Shown here piece by piece: positions 35,271-43,325 of a stretch of DNA of 64,000 nt. The notes beneath the pieces are model-generated. The model saw only the letters and a program-made list of their open reading frames with translations, was not told the origin of the DNA and made no database searches. Source of the DNA: Sphingobacteriales bacterium 44-61 (lineage in GTDB: Bacteria; Bacteroidota; Bacteroidia; Chitinophagales; Chitinophagaceae); NCBI GenBank assembly GCA_001898405.1, contig MKTW01000011.1:316801-380800 (forward strand). Reading direction: 5' to 3'. The stretch's first letter is position 1. Every line of letters starts with the position of its first letter. The position numbers and the translations under genes were made by a program.

Positions 35271-35541
35271 CCTGTTTATCCTAATGTTCCTTGCGTAACA
35301 AGCACATTGCACTTGTTACCGTTTATTTATTATAAATAGTTTAAACCACGATGCGGCAATAGAATACTTTCGACAACTATTGTTATCGCTATTTTACATA
35401 CTCGTTAATTCATTTCCCTTAGATACAATAAGAGTTACCCATTAAAGACAACGTTGTGCCCGTTTTTGCCCAAAAAAGTCAAAAAAAAATAATAAAAGGA
35501 TAAAACTGTTGGTGTTTGGCATGCCTGGACGGGACAGGGGA

Positions 35542-36078
35542 TTAGAGAGATATTTCTTGCTTGAGGTACTGGATAGCCGTATTTTTTTGGTTGCGGACTG
35601 TTTTGGGATCAATATCGAGATGGTTCGCTATTTGTTCGTCGTCGAGTCCCTGCTGCAAAATCATCTGGATAATTTTTTTTCTTTTCCGGGGAAGATGTTC
35701 TATGTACTTAGTAATAATTTGAATTAGTTCCGCGGTGACTTGGTGGAAAGGATCTTCCATTTCGTTTCCCTGGTCAGTAATATTTTCCTTTAATTCTATT
35801 TTTCGGTTCGCGGATTTGTGGTAATTCAGGCAAGCATTCCTGGTGACGATAAATAAAAATGCCTTGACATTCCCAAGGCTCTCAAATGGTTTGGTGCTAT
35901 TGAATAACTTGATGAATGATTCTGCTGCGATATCTTCTGCTTCGTGGGTAGATCCCACGCTTTTGTATGCGTACAGGTATATGGCCTTGTGGTATAGCTT
36001 ATAAACCTCTGCGAAGGCTTTTTTATCTTTCGCATTTAATAATATAATTAGTTCGTCTTTCCCTAGTTCGCTTCCCAT
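35542..36078 (-). CDS. ECF-type RNA polymerase sigma factor
   Basis: 178 aa with sigma region 2 (FAEVYKLYHKAIYLYAYK, AEDIAAESFIKLF, FLFIVTRNACLNYHK) and region 4 (IEHLPRKRKKIIQMILQQGL, DDEQIANHLDIDPKTVRNQ). This is the Bacteroidota FecI-like class that directs transcription of a downstream SusC/SusD locus. It is the first gene of the sigma-FecR-SusC-SusD order, 270 bp before fecR. Confidence 0.95.
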   Translation of the reverse strand: MGSELGKDELIILLNAKDKKAFAEVYKLYHKAIYLYAYKSVGSTHEAEDIAAESFIKLFNSTKPFESLGNVKAFLFIVTRNACLNYHKSANRKIELKENITDQGNEMEDPFHQVTAELIQIITKYIEHLPRKRKKIIQMILQQGLDDEQIANHLDIDPKTVRNQKNTAIQYLKQEISL

Positions 36079-36485
36079 GTTGGTGCGCTTTGCCGGTGAA
36101 ACAAAAAATGTTACCCGAATGATGCAAGGAGAGGTTTAATAAGTGTGCGTATCGCACAGTAGCTTGGTCAATTCCAGGATAAGAATCTTTTCTACAGGCT
36201 AAGGTTACGTGGGAAGTCATAGCGTTTTGACCGAGGTCTAAACTCCTGGCAATTTAGAAAAAATGAACGGACGAAAGAAGAAAAGCAAAAAAATACTGGA
36301 ATACCTGTTGTGTGCCCGTAAATCGTAAATATCCTAACGAATGTTATTTGCAGCGTAATTTTCGTGGAGGCAAGTATAGTCCCGTTCCGCAATTTTATGC
36401 ATGAATTGTTGATTTGCAAAGGAAAGTGGATTTTGTCAACAGAAAAGAGGGAGTGCTTGTATGTTCCCTCTTTTCTTGGCGATTA
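36079..36485. other. Intergenic region at the junction of cargo and second element operon
   Basis: No gene. It holds the promoter side of the sigma gene and the 3' end of the element operon. A short inverted repeat GAGGGAGTGC...GTTCCCTC at 36449-36472 followed by TTTTC could be a weak terminator for a plus transcript. Confidence 0.35.
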
Positions 36486-36737
36486 TTAATCAAAAATCCT
36501 GTTGACAGAGCCATCCATCGGGTTGAACTCTACTTGGTTGTAACACCTGTATTTCCCTGCATTGAATATCATACGGTCATGCTCATCATGCATTAGTATG
36601 CCCGTGCCAGTTAGCAGGATACAGGTACTGGGCGGTTTCTTTTCATACTCGATATTTACGTTGGCGGTTAAGACGTGTTTGTGCCCGGAGGTTTCTCCTT
36701 CAGCGAGGATAAGTCTCCTTGTTGTTTGTGAATACAT
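36486..36737 (-). CDS. Small element protein of unknown function
   Basis: ATG at 36737 gives 83 residues (MYSQTTRRLILAEG). It has an HKHVLTANVNIEYEK strand-rich middle and a conserved-looking LTGTGILMHDEHDRMIF. The longer upstream frame overlaps the next gene and is rejected. Last gene of the second element operon, 10 bp after its neighbour. Confidence 0.65.
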   Translation of the reverse strand: MYSQTTRRLILAEGETSGHKHVLTANVNIEYEKKPPSTCILLTGTGILMHDEHDRMIFNAGKYRCYNQVEFNPMDGSVNRIFD

Positions 36738-36747
36738 AATTATGGTT

Positions 36748-37470
36748 TTAAGATTCTGAAAATATGAGTTGAAGATATTGCTCCTTGGAAAGATGGTATG
36801 GACTGGTGGGCGCCGAATCTTCCGATTCTTCCACGATGACGATGTCGCCCTGTCTTGCAATACTTTTAGGACAGGTGATGTCCACCTGGATTGTCCATGC
36901 GATTGCCCGTATGGCATCAGGCGTAGGCCTATAAAAATGTTCATTTCCTAATGCAGCTTCTACGGGAACATAAATCCAGTATTCCCGTCCCGTTGTAGAA
37001 CACCAGCAACGTACAGCGAAAACCGGGTTTGACTCTTGGCCTTGTACCTGTGTGACATACAATTTGCTCCCATCTAATTGATATAGCTCATATTTATCAT
37101 CATATTCTCGTTCATAAGGCTGGTTATTATTATCCCATCGTGTTTGTTTTTTATGGACTACCTGTTTGTCTAAGAGGGTAGGTTGCAACCCGGTAAATAA
37201 TTTGACCACGCCGATACAGTCAAACATGGCCCTGCGCTTTTCCATGTTGCTTTCGCCCAGTGCTTCTTGCATCGAGATAGGCTCGACATTTTCCCATTTA
37301 TCTTCGATAAAATTTCCAAGTTCTTTTAAACCAGGATGCTTGATCACTTCCTTGGAAAATTCCTTGAACGCTGTGAATTTTGTTTTCCATAAGCGCATAG
37401 CTTCGATCAAGGAGAATCCACGGACGGCAGATACAGCATATTCTGCTGTATGAAGATTGAATTTTTTCAT
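36748..37470 (-). CDS. Element protein of unknown function
   Basis: 240 residues, no recognised domain. It has a helical N-terminal half (EAMRLWKTKFTAFKEFSKEV) and a beta-rich C-terminal half with VRCWCSTTGREYWIYVP. It is tightly packed in the second operon (10 bp on both sides), which suggests cotranscription with the DUF6878-like gene. Homologues of this style are typical of Bacteroidota plasmids and ICEs. Confidence 0.7.
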   Translation of the reverse strand: MKKFNLHTAEYAVSAVRGFSLIEAMRLWKTKFTAFKEFSKEVIKHPGLKELGNFIEDKWENVEPISMQEALGESNMEKRRAMFDCIGVVKLFTGLQPTLLDKQVVHKKQTRWDNNNQPYEREYDDKYELYQLDGSKLYVTQVQGQESNPVFAVRCWCSTTGREYWIYVPVEAALGNEHFYRPTPDAIRAIAWTIQVDITCPKSIARQGDIVIVEESEDSAPTSPYHLSKEQYLQLIFSES

Positions 37471-37480
37471 GGTTTTGTTT

Positions 37481-38158
37481 TTAATCGTTTAAGGAAATGG
37501 TAATATCACTAACGATACGGTTTTGATAACTGTAATCGAGGCTATTAATTTTGTGTATATACTTGCCTTTTTCGAGTTGGAATTCATTGAAATTTATCGA
37601 GAAAGCAGTATTTATTTCAAGGGTATCGGCAATCTCGGTGTGTTCTTGGACTATCTTTTCTACCTCTGTGGCTACCCGGTCGTCGATCGTCTCTTGGATA
37701 GACTGTTGGTAGCTATTATGCATCGGGGTATAGGGCCCATTAATAACCAGGAAACTCGCCTCGGCAAAAGCGTTTTCGTCGTATAGTTGCTCGATAGCAA
37801 TATCTAGCCGGTCAAACCATAGTTCTTGGGGGATCTCGATGAGGATTTCACAGGAATGTTCATCCCAGCCGGACTCCGAGTAGTTGTCTTTACCCTGGAA
37901 GCATTTGTTTTCAGGGTTATATATCACCTGTCCATCGGTTGAAAAATTGCCCGTAAAGGAGCCATAACCTGCTTGTTTTGCGACAAGGTCAATAATTACC
38001 TCGTCAATTTCGCCGGGGGAATTAATTTTTTGGTTGTTAATTTCGATATTATGATACCCGGAGTCGTTGCCACCGTTCCATGTAATAGCAAGTGATTCAC
38101 CATTACGTGTAAGTTCCTCGCAGCGTCGTAGCATTTCGAGGTAAGTGTATTTTTTCAT
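37481..38158 (-). CDS. DUF6878-like element protein
   Basis: 225 residues; the N-terminal TWNGGNDSGYHNIEINN motif and the later YGSFTGNFSTDGQVIYN match the kind of protein annotated as DUF6878 on plasmids. The start overlaps the stop of the upstream gene by 4 bp, so translation is probably coupled. Function unknown. Confidence 0.65.
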   Translation of the reverse strand: MKKYTYLEMLRRCEELTRNGESLAITWNGGNDSGYHNIEINNQKINSPGEIDEVIIDLVAKQAGYGSFTGNFSTDGQVIYNPENKCFQGKDNYSESGWDEHSCEILIEIPQELWFDRLDIAIEQLYDENAFAEASFLVINGPYTPMHNSYQQSIQETIDDRVATEVEKIVQEHTEIADTLEINTAFSINFNEFQLEKGKYIHKINSLDYSYQNRIVSDITISLND

Positions 38159-38556
38159 ACTATATTTTTTAAGGTTTCTGTTTTGATTTGGTGAATTAGT
38201 TCTTTGTCTGTGGCTCGTGGATTATTGAACCATCGCTTATGCTCCGCTGGTACATCGAAGTGAAGGCATTCCAGCCAGTCTTGCAGGGTAGGGACATGGC
38301 CGTTATGGTCTTCCTTGCAATGTTCATAGAGAATGTCCCTTGTAGGTAGCGTGCCTCCAATTTTTGTATTGGGAGTGATGTCGCCAATTACTTCGGTAAG
38401 AACCTGGATAAACCAGGTATTGTGTGAAAACAACCGGTGTTGGCTGGCGGGAAAGAAATATTTTGAACTGTCTATCAACCGGTGCAACTTGATAGTATCT
38501 TCTACGGCGCAATTGAATTTATGTGCGCTAAGTAGCGCATGGTCGTGATAGTGCAT
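38155..38556 (-). CDS. DUF6915-like element protein
   Basis: 133 residues with HDHALLSAHKFNCAVEDTI, LHRLIDSSKYFFPASQHRLF and HNTWFIQVLTEVIG, the motif order of DUF6915-type plasmid proteins (a His-rich helical domain, possibly metal binding). It overlaps the next gene by 4 bp and follows the 38568 gene by 11 bp. Function unknown. Confidence 0.7.
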   Translation of the reverse strand: MHYHDHALLSAHKFNCAVEDTIKLHRLIDSSKYFFPASQHRLFSHNTWFIQVLTEVIGDITPNTKIGGTLPTRDILYEHCKEDHNGHVPTLQDWLECLHFDVPAEHKRWFNNPRATDKELIHQIKTETLKNIV

Positions 38557-38567
38557 GATGTAAAATT

Positions 38568-38903
38568 TTAAGATGAATGATCGGGAGTGTAACTGGGATA
38601 ATTCCTAATCGGTGAAGATTCGCCATCATAAACCGGGATCATGATCGAACGGAGATAAGCATAGTCTTTACCTTCCCTGCTTAAATGTTGGAGATAAGCA
38701 TTGGTGAACGTGGTCATATCCTGGTCTTCTTCCAGGAATACCTGGTCATGGTGCCGGTAAGAATACCCCGTTATTTTATCAATTATTTGTAGTTGCTCAA
38801 TAATTGAATAAGGAACCTCTAACCACCCATGTGCTGCATCTTCGTGGAAGACGAATTTTTCTTCGGTAATGCTTGGATTGTCCTGTGTTTGTTGACTTTT
38901 CAT
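38568..38903 (-). CDS. Plasmid-type HGWLEV protein of unknown function (first gene of second operon)
   Basis: ATG 38903 gives 111 residues (MKSQQTQDN). It carries HGWLEVPYSIIEQLQI, KITGYSYRHHDQVFLEED and DMTTFTNAYL, a pattern shared with small proteins on proteobacterial and Bacteroidota plasmids. The open frame extends upstream into the GC-rich repeat, which I reject as coding. Heads the second element operon directly behind that repeat. Confidence 0.7.
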   Translation of the reverse strand: MKSQQTQDNPSITEEKFVFHEDAAHGWLEVPYSIIEQLQIIDKITGYSYRHHDQVFLEEDQDMTTFTNAYLQHLSREGKDYAYLRSIMIPVYDGESSPIRNYPSYTPDHSS

Positions 38904-39332
38904 TGTTTTTATTTTTGAAATGAACAATGAAGCACAACCCGGCCCGCATGGCCGCCCATCCGCAAGGGGCTTCCCGGGATAATTCGGCGGGCGGCGGACG
39001 ATGAGGAAAGCGAAGAAGCCCGTGCGGGGACGGGACGACGAGGACATGCACAAAACCCCTTATGCCCGGAAGCCCGTTGAGGTGTGCGGCGAGGGCCGAC
39101 CTTCGCGTAAGCGTTTATTTCAAAAATTAGTATTAATACCTTTCGGGGATTTAAATTTGAACGACATCCTGGCAGCAGGATAAATATTATTGAAGAAAAC
39201 TGCTTATTTGTCTTGATGATCAAATGTTTTTATTGAAAAAATGTTGAAATGTCAGCAATGGTTGGGGTTATTAATTATTTATTCCAAGGGCATCAAATTT
39301 GAGACGCGTTCGGTATTACCAAACTAATTGCG
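38904..39332. other. Non-coding region with GC-rich repeat B
   Basis: This 429-bp gap separates the second element operon from the DnaJ cargo. It contains GC-rich repeat B and an A/T-rich part (39112-39330) that must carry the plus-strand promoter. No gene is credible here. Confidence 0.55.
38934..39112. repeat. GC-rich repeat B, degenerate relative of palindromes A and C
   Basis: It is strongly GC-rich against its surroundings and less self-complementary than A and C. GGGCTTCCCGGGATAA and the complement of TTATGCCCGGAAGCCC are related across the centre. GGCCGACCTTCGCG at the right edge matches the CTTCG-CGGCC edge of the other copies. It lies directly upstream of the 38.9-36.5 kb operon, the same position as A and C. 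Confidence 0.65.
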
Positions 39333-39698
39333 ATGGATAATTATTATCAATTGCTGAATATTGAGTTCGGTGCTACCGCTGAACAGATCAAGAAAGCTTA
39401 CAGGGAGCAGGTTAAAAAGTGGCACCCTGATAAAAATGCTGACAATATTTTTGCAGATGGTATGTCGAAGTTGATTAATCATGCTTACGAGGTATTATCT
39501 GATCCTATAAAGAGAGCAACCTATGATAAACAACTGCGGGAGTATTTATATGTAGAGGAAATGAAGAAAGCAATAAACCAGCGAGGGCAAATATATACAG
39601 GGAAATATCCCGCGGGGCAGTTTGATTTCAGTAAAATGAAAGGAGAAGAACTACTTCTTTATTTCCTTATTAAATTAATAGGCCGGGCACTTCGATAG
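39333..39698 (+). CDS. J-domain (DnaJ-like) protein
   Basis: Residues 1-65 are a J domain: YYQLLNIEFGATAEQIKKAYR, the HPD motif in WHPDKNAD, and AYEVLSDPIKRATYDKQL. The C-terminal 50 residues are unrelated to DnaJ zinc or substrate domains. It should stimulate an Hsp70 (DnaK) partner on a specific client. Small J-domain proteins occur in some defence loci; here it opens a cargo block with nuclease-like genes (context only). Confidence 0.88.
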   Translation: MDNYYQLLNIEFGATAEQIKKAYREQVKKWHPDKNADNIFADGMSKLINHAYEVLSDPIKRATYDKQLREYLYVEEMKKAINQRGQIYTGKYPAGQFDFSKMKGEELLLYFLIKLIGRALR

Positions 39699-39736
39699 CT
39701 AAGAGTGTAGTCGTTAGTATCAAAGCCCGGAGGATA

Positions 39737-40600
39737 TTAGTGACGTGGTGTGCGGTAATCTCTAACCCATTCCATGATATTATTTTTATCCCTGTAATCA
39801 AGCAGGAAAGGAGTTTTTCCTATTTTTATTTTTGCATCATTGGTAAAATAGGAAGTGGTTACAATAATGCCCCGGTTGGCTCCTTCTGACAGGACAACTT
39901 CTTTAAAACTTCGCACGATGTTTACACCTACTTTCTTGTGTTCGGCATAACGTTTACATTCCACTAAGAATTTTTGGGGAGCTTGTGACTTGATGGGATA
40001 TATGGCGACGATATCATAGCCGCCATCCCTTGTTTGCTTGGTAAGTTCGACTTGGAAACCTTGCCGATACATTAATTCCGCTATTAATTCTTCGAATTGC
40101 CGCGGGCCTAGATCAAGTAGGTTGGTGTTTTTGTTGTAAACATTCGTAATTATTTCCTGGATCCTTTTGGAATCATTTACTAAAATAGCTCCCGGGTTTT
40201 CGATTATACTTTTGTCATTTTCGTCTATTGCTGGTGTAAGTTCGTATTCTGTTTCTTGTAATTGTTTGCCCTTATTTTCAACTAAAAACTCTTCCCACCA
40301 AGTACCTGCGCCTTTTGTTAAATGAAAGATAGAGCTGTAATCTTGAAATTTTGATTGATCTATGATAGAAGAAGAAATAACTTCATTCCAGTAAATTGGA
40401 ACGCTTTTAATTACTCGTAGGCCTGGTGTTTCTTGAAATCCAGTATCCATAAAGGAAAGAAATTCTTTTTGAGCATCTATGTACTGGTTAAGGGAAGTCA
40501 GCTCATTCATTTTTTCCTGGGTTTTCATGATTGCACGGATATCCTCGTGAATGATATTTTTATTTAGTTGTAGCGCTTTCCTAATGTCTTCTAGTGACAT
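39737..40600 (-). CDS. Mrr-like restriction endonuclease
   Basis: Start at ATG 40600 (MSLEDIRKAL); a TTG at 40618 is rejected. The N-terminal about 150 residues are helical and family-specific. From about residue 165 an Mrr_cat domain is clear: LGPRQFEELIAELMYRQGFQVELTKQ, catalytic Asp in RDGGYDIVA, ExK in VECKRY, then GANRGIIVTTSYFTNDA. This PD-(D/E)XK class cuts modified or foreign DNA. No methylase is next to it, as expected for a type IV-like enzyme. Convergent with the DnaJ gene. Confidence 0.88.
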   Translation of the reverse strand: MSLEDIRKALQLNKNIIHEDIRAIMKTQEKMNELTSLNQYIDAQKEFLSFMDTGFQETPGLRVIKSVPIYWNEVISSSIIDQSKFQDYSSIFHLTKGAGTWWEEFLVENKGKQLQETEYELTPAIDENDKSIIENPGAILVNDSKRIQEIITNVYNKNTNLLDLGPRQFEELIAELMYRQGFQVELTKQTRDGGYDIVAIYPIKSQAPQKFLVECKRYAEHKKVGVNIVRSFKEVVLSEGANRGIIVTTSYFTNDAKIKIGKTPFLLDYRDKNNIMEWVRDYRTPRH

Positions 40601-40879
40601 ATTGTGCAGTTTTGTCAAGTGAAAATAATATTAAATAAGAACCTGTCCACGTAATTGCTTAAAATGTTCTTACCCAATTATTTGTAGGCGGCTCTGTCTA
40701 TTCCTGTTATGAAAGCCTATTGTGATTTTTTTTATTTTAAAAGTGTTCGCCAGGATATTTTGTTACTGGTCATTTTTTTGCCTGAAATCCCTTGCTGCCG
40801 GGAATATTTCCCCTTGTACAACTTTCCTGGAGCTGTTACCTAAGAAGGATCAAGGAAAAAACGCTACTTAGAATAATTT
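40601..40879. other. Intergenic region, nothing recognised
   Basis: Mostly A/T-rich sequence between the Mrr-like and DUF6965-like genes; no clear hairpin or ORF. Confidence 0.35.
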
Positions 40880-41110
40880 TTAAATATTCCCGCTTTCAAT
40901 AACTTCTTTTAATTTCAAAAGGCGTAGTAAGAACACATCGTTTGTCCCTTTAAGGTCAGGTTGTTGAAGTACAGAGATATGATTTTCGATAAATTTAGGA
41001 ACGTCGATTATTCTTACAGCTTGCCCGAGTTGTATTTCTTTCGGTAAACCTAGTTTCCGCTCATTGAAGAATTGTTGAAGTTCCTGTATAGTAGCTGTTC
41101 TTTCAGTCAT
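40880..41110 (-). CDS. DUF6965-like small protein
   Basis: ATG at 41110 gives 76 residues: MTERTATIQELQQFF, GLPKEIQLGQAVRIIDVPKFIENHI, then RLLKLKEVI. The pattern L-x-x-FF, I-D-V-x-KF-x-x-x-H matches proteins annotated DUF6965 in Bacteroidota. The frame extends upstream to 41158 without need. Divergent from the nuclease pair at 41225 with a 114-bp spacer; role unknown. Confidence 0.65.
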   Translation of the reverse strand: MTERTATIQELQQFFNERKLGLPKEIQLGQAVRIIDVPKFIENHISVLQQPDLKGTNDVFLLRLLKLKEVIESGNI

Positions 41111-41224
41111 TTTGCAAATATAGATGAAGATTGGGTTGGCCGGTAATAATCCCATCATCGCTGGTATGAAATATAAGGATCTTTTGGTTCGTTCTAGTAT
41201 AAGATAGCTTTAATTAGAAATACT

Positions 41225-41878
41225 ATGCCTACACACCACCCTAAAATTTATGTTAACCCAAAACTGGCAAACAGTTTCGGTACTTTTATTTCTAAAGTCG
41301 TAATAGATTTAAGGGCCGAAATGAGTCGTATTAGCCAGGCTTTTTACCAATACAAGCCTTTAGATGGTGAACTTGTTGGAGTAGATAATTTATTCTCGGT
41401 TATTGAAAGAACATGGATAGGTATTTTTAATAACGCGCTAGTAAGAAATTCGGAAATAGCTGTTATGCAGGAATTTAACGTTTGGAATAGCGAGAAGAAT
41501 ATTGGAAGGTGTGATCTTTTATTTCGATTTAAAGATGAAAACCAGGAAGCTGATATTTTTGTTGAGGCAAAAAGCCGCGAGTTTTATAATAATTTGAGTA
41601 GGTTCGGGAATGTTGAATTTTATAAAGAAATATTAGGCCAGGCTTATAAATATTATAAAGAAGAACATAATTATTATACAAAAGAGGTTAAGTTGATGGC
41701 AATAATTTTTGAATGGATTAGAAATAATGAAAGACTTGAAGCTGCTAAAAGCGTTATGGATAATTGGGGTGATAAGAGTGACCCCGAGACAGATTTTCTT
41801 ACATTGTATTACGGAAATACGAGAGGGGTGTTTATTTATGGAAAGATAATACCTGTTAAAGAATATGAACTTCAATGA
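41225..41878 (+). CDS. Putative PD-(D/E)XK nuclease-fold protein
   Basis: 217 residues. The middle shows the order expected of a PD-(D/E)XK core: Glu83 in MQEFNVW, Asp97 in IGRCDLLFRF and Glu114-x-Lys116 in IFVEAKSREF. The rest is helical. No specific family is recognised. Its stop overlaps the start of the next gene by 14 bp, so the two products are probably made together and in fixed ratio. Low GC, like other recent cargo. Confidence 0.6.
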   Translation: MPTHHPKIYVNPKLANSFGTFISKVVIDLRAEMSRISQAFYQYKPLDGELVGVDNLFSVIERTWIGIFNNALVRNSEIAVMQEFNVWNSEKNIGRCDLLFRFKDENQEADIFVEAKSREFYNNLSRFGNVEFYKEILGQAYKYYKEEHNYYTKEVKLMAIIFEWIRNNERLEAAKSVMDNWGDKSDPETDFLTLYYGNTRGVFIYGKIIPVKEYELQ

Positions 41879-42383
41879 TCTTGACGGAATAAAAAAAGCA
41901 GGTTTCGTTGGTTTTAGGACAGTGAAGGAGCTATTTGCTGATGATTCTTATGTTGATAATGTGAAGGGAATTTACTTGGTGCTCTATCTTCACAGCAATC
42001 CCCCGGAATTTTTAGCTGTTGGTTCTGGGCCCAAACTTTACAAGAATAAAATAGATCCTAATGTTTCAATTGAAAAACTGAAATTAAATTGGGTGAAGAA
42101 TGTGATTGTCATCAATATTGGTAAAGCGGGTGGTAAGAATAATAATGGAATTGAGACAAATGCAACATTAAAGAGTAGGTTAAGGCAGTATGTAAAGTTT
42201 GGGAATGGGAAGGATGTTGCCCATTACGGTGGCAAATATATTTGGCAACTCAAGGGTTCGGATGGTTTAATTATTTGTTGGAAAAAAATACCTGGAGGAG
42301 AACCAAGAGCAGAAGAAAAAAAACTTATTGCTGATTTCAGGTTAAAATATAAGGTGAGGCCTTTTGCAAATCTTAAAGGCTAA
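41865..42383 (+). CDS. Putative GIY-YIG nuclease-fold protein
   Basis: 172 residues. KGIYLVLY (Gly35-Ile-Tyr37) and INIGKAG (84-87) match the two strands of a GIY-YIG core; LKSRLRQYVKFG holds the expected Arg (about 105-106) and EPRAEEKKLIADFRLKY the expected Glu helix (about 150). The domain is embedded with a 25-residue insertion between strands and an N-terminal helix. Alternative: a related non-catalytic fold. Overlaps the preceding nuclease-like gene by 14 bp. Confidence 0.6.
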   Translation: MNFNDLDGIKKAGFVGFRTVKELFADDSYVDNVKGIYLVLYLHSNPPEFLAVGSGPKLYKNKIDPNVSIEKLKLNWVKNVIVINIGKAGGKNNNGIETNATLKSRLRQYVKFGNGKDVAHYGGKYIWQLKGSDGLIICWKKIPGGEPRAEEKKLIADFRLKYKVRPFANLKG

Positions 42384-42463
42384 GAATACTAGTTTTCAAT
42401 CAGTATTCTACTTGTTGAGGTGATTTCAATAGGCAGGGCCCTGGGAGTTTTTCTTCCAGCCTG

Positions 42464-42765
42464 CTACTCGAGATCCATTTTAAGCAAATCCACGACATAA
42501 GCATTCGCGAATCCTGCTCCTATGATAAATTTCCGTTTGGGCTCCGAAATAATCCCTTGGCTTTGAAGCCAGCCGAGTATTCCTTTATTTTCACCCCAGT
42601 CCTTGATAATGATTTCCCCTGGTAATAGTGCCTCCCGGGAATATTGACGGTTGGAACGCAAACAGGTTCGCCGTTTTTAGTACGTAGTTCCAAGGCTAAC
42701 CTGCCATTGGGATATTTTCCCAACCGGATACGCACGTTGTATTTTTTATACTTGTAGTATTGCAT
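42464..42765 (-). pseudogene. Frameshifted DUF4313-like gene
   Basis: The first frame (from ATG 42765) reads YKKYNVRIRLGKYPNGRLAL and VPTVNIPG; the family pattern then continues in another frame as LLPGEIIIKDWGENKG, GWLQSQGI and ends at 42464. The shift falls near the CCCGGGAGG run at 42632-42640. Together they match DUF4313 proteins of Bacteroidota conjugative elements. It is either a real disruption or a one-base sequence error. Last gene of the third element operon. Confidence 0.75.
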
Positions 42766-42865
42766 GAAAACGAGTTTTTATTGATTATGAAATAATGCTC
42801 CTGGGTGGAGGATGTTATGTTGTTCCAGGTTGCTATTGCCAGGAGCATGTAGTAACGGGTGCTTC

Positions 42866-43315
42866 TTAGTAAGCTAGCTTGATTGTAAGAGAGTCGATTT
42901 CAAAATCGATATAAATGTCTGCGCCATCACGGATGCCTTTTTGAATTACCTCGTCAAAGGGAAAGGATTCGACAAGATCATCGCCGCCTACAGTATTCTT
43001 ACATTTGTCATACCAACCCGTATCGTTCGGTGAAAATCCAACCGCGTAACAAATGTGGCTTTGATCTGCGGGGATGGTATCAAGCTTGGCAGAGGTCATC
43101 AAGTAGATGCCGCGGTCTTTGGCCAGCCATAAATTAGGCGTATCCATTTGCTGGTAGGTTACCAGGTCAATGCCTTTACCAAACTGGTATTTTAAACCGG
43201 TATCTTGTTCGTAAGCGCGGGATGCTTCTGCAAAGGTTGCGCGGAAACTTTTAGCTTGTAAAGCAATTTGCAGGAGGCTTTGAAGGCCCTTGTTTTCAAA
43301 AATGAGTGTTGTCAT
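42866..43315 (-). CDS. DUF3085-like element protein
   Basis: 149 residues with LWLAKDRGIYLMTSA, the motif that marks DUF3085 plasmid proteins, plus ICYAVGFSPND and GGDDLVESFPFDEVI. It sits 10 bp after the ADP-ribosyltransferase-like gene in the third operon. Function unknown; in plasmids these accompany ArdC-like and ParB genes as here. Confidence 0.7.
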   Translation of the reverse strand: MTTLIFENKGLQSLLQIALQAKSFRATFAEASRAYEQDTGLKYQFGKGIDLVTYQQMDTPNLWLAKDRGIYLMTSAKLDTIPADQSHICYAVGFSPNDTGWYDKCKNTVGGDDLVESFPFDEVIQKGIRDGADIYIDFEIDSLTIKLAY

Positions 43316-43325
43316 AAAATTGGTT

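Noticed and set aside
38909-39223. ORFs on both strands in GC-rich repeat B, and the long upstream extension of the 38568 gene
   Set aside because: Caused by GC richness. The good ATG at 38903 starts the protein at its recognisable part.
41158-41224. Operator shared by the DUF6965-like gene and the nuclease pair
   Set aside because: The divergent spacer has a TAGCTTTA stretch near a -7 box but no clear palindrome, so no regulatory site is claimed.
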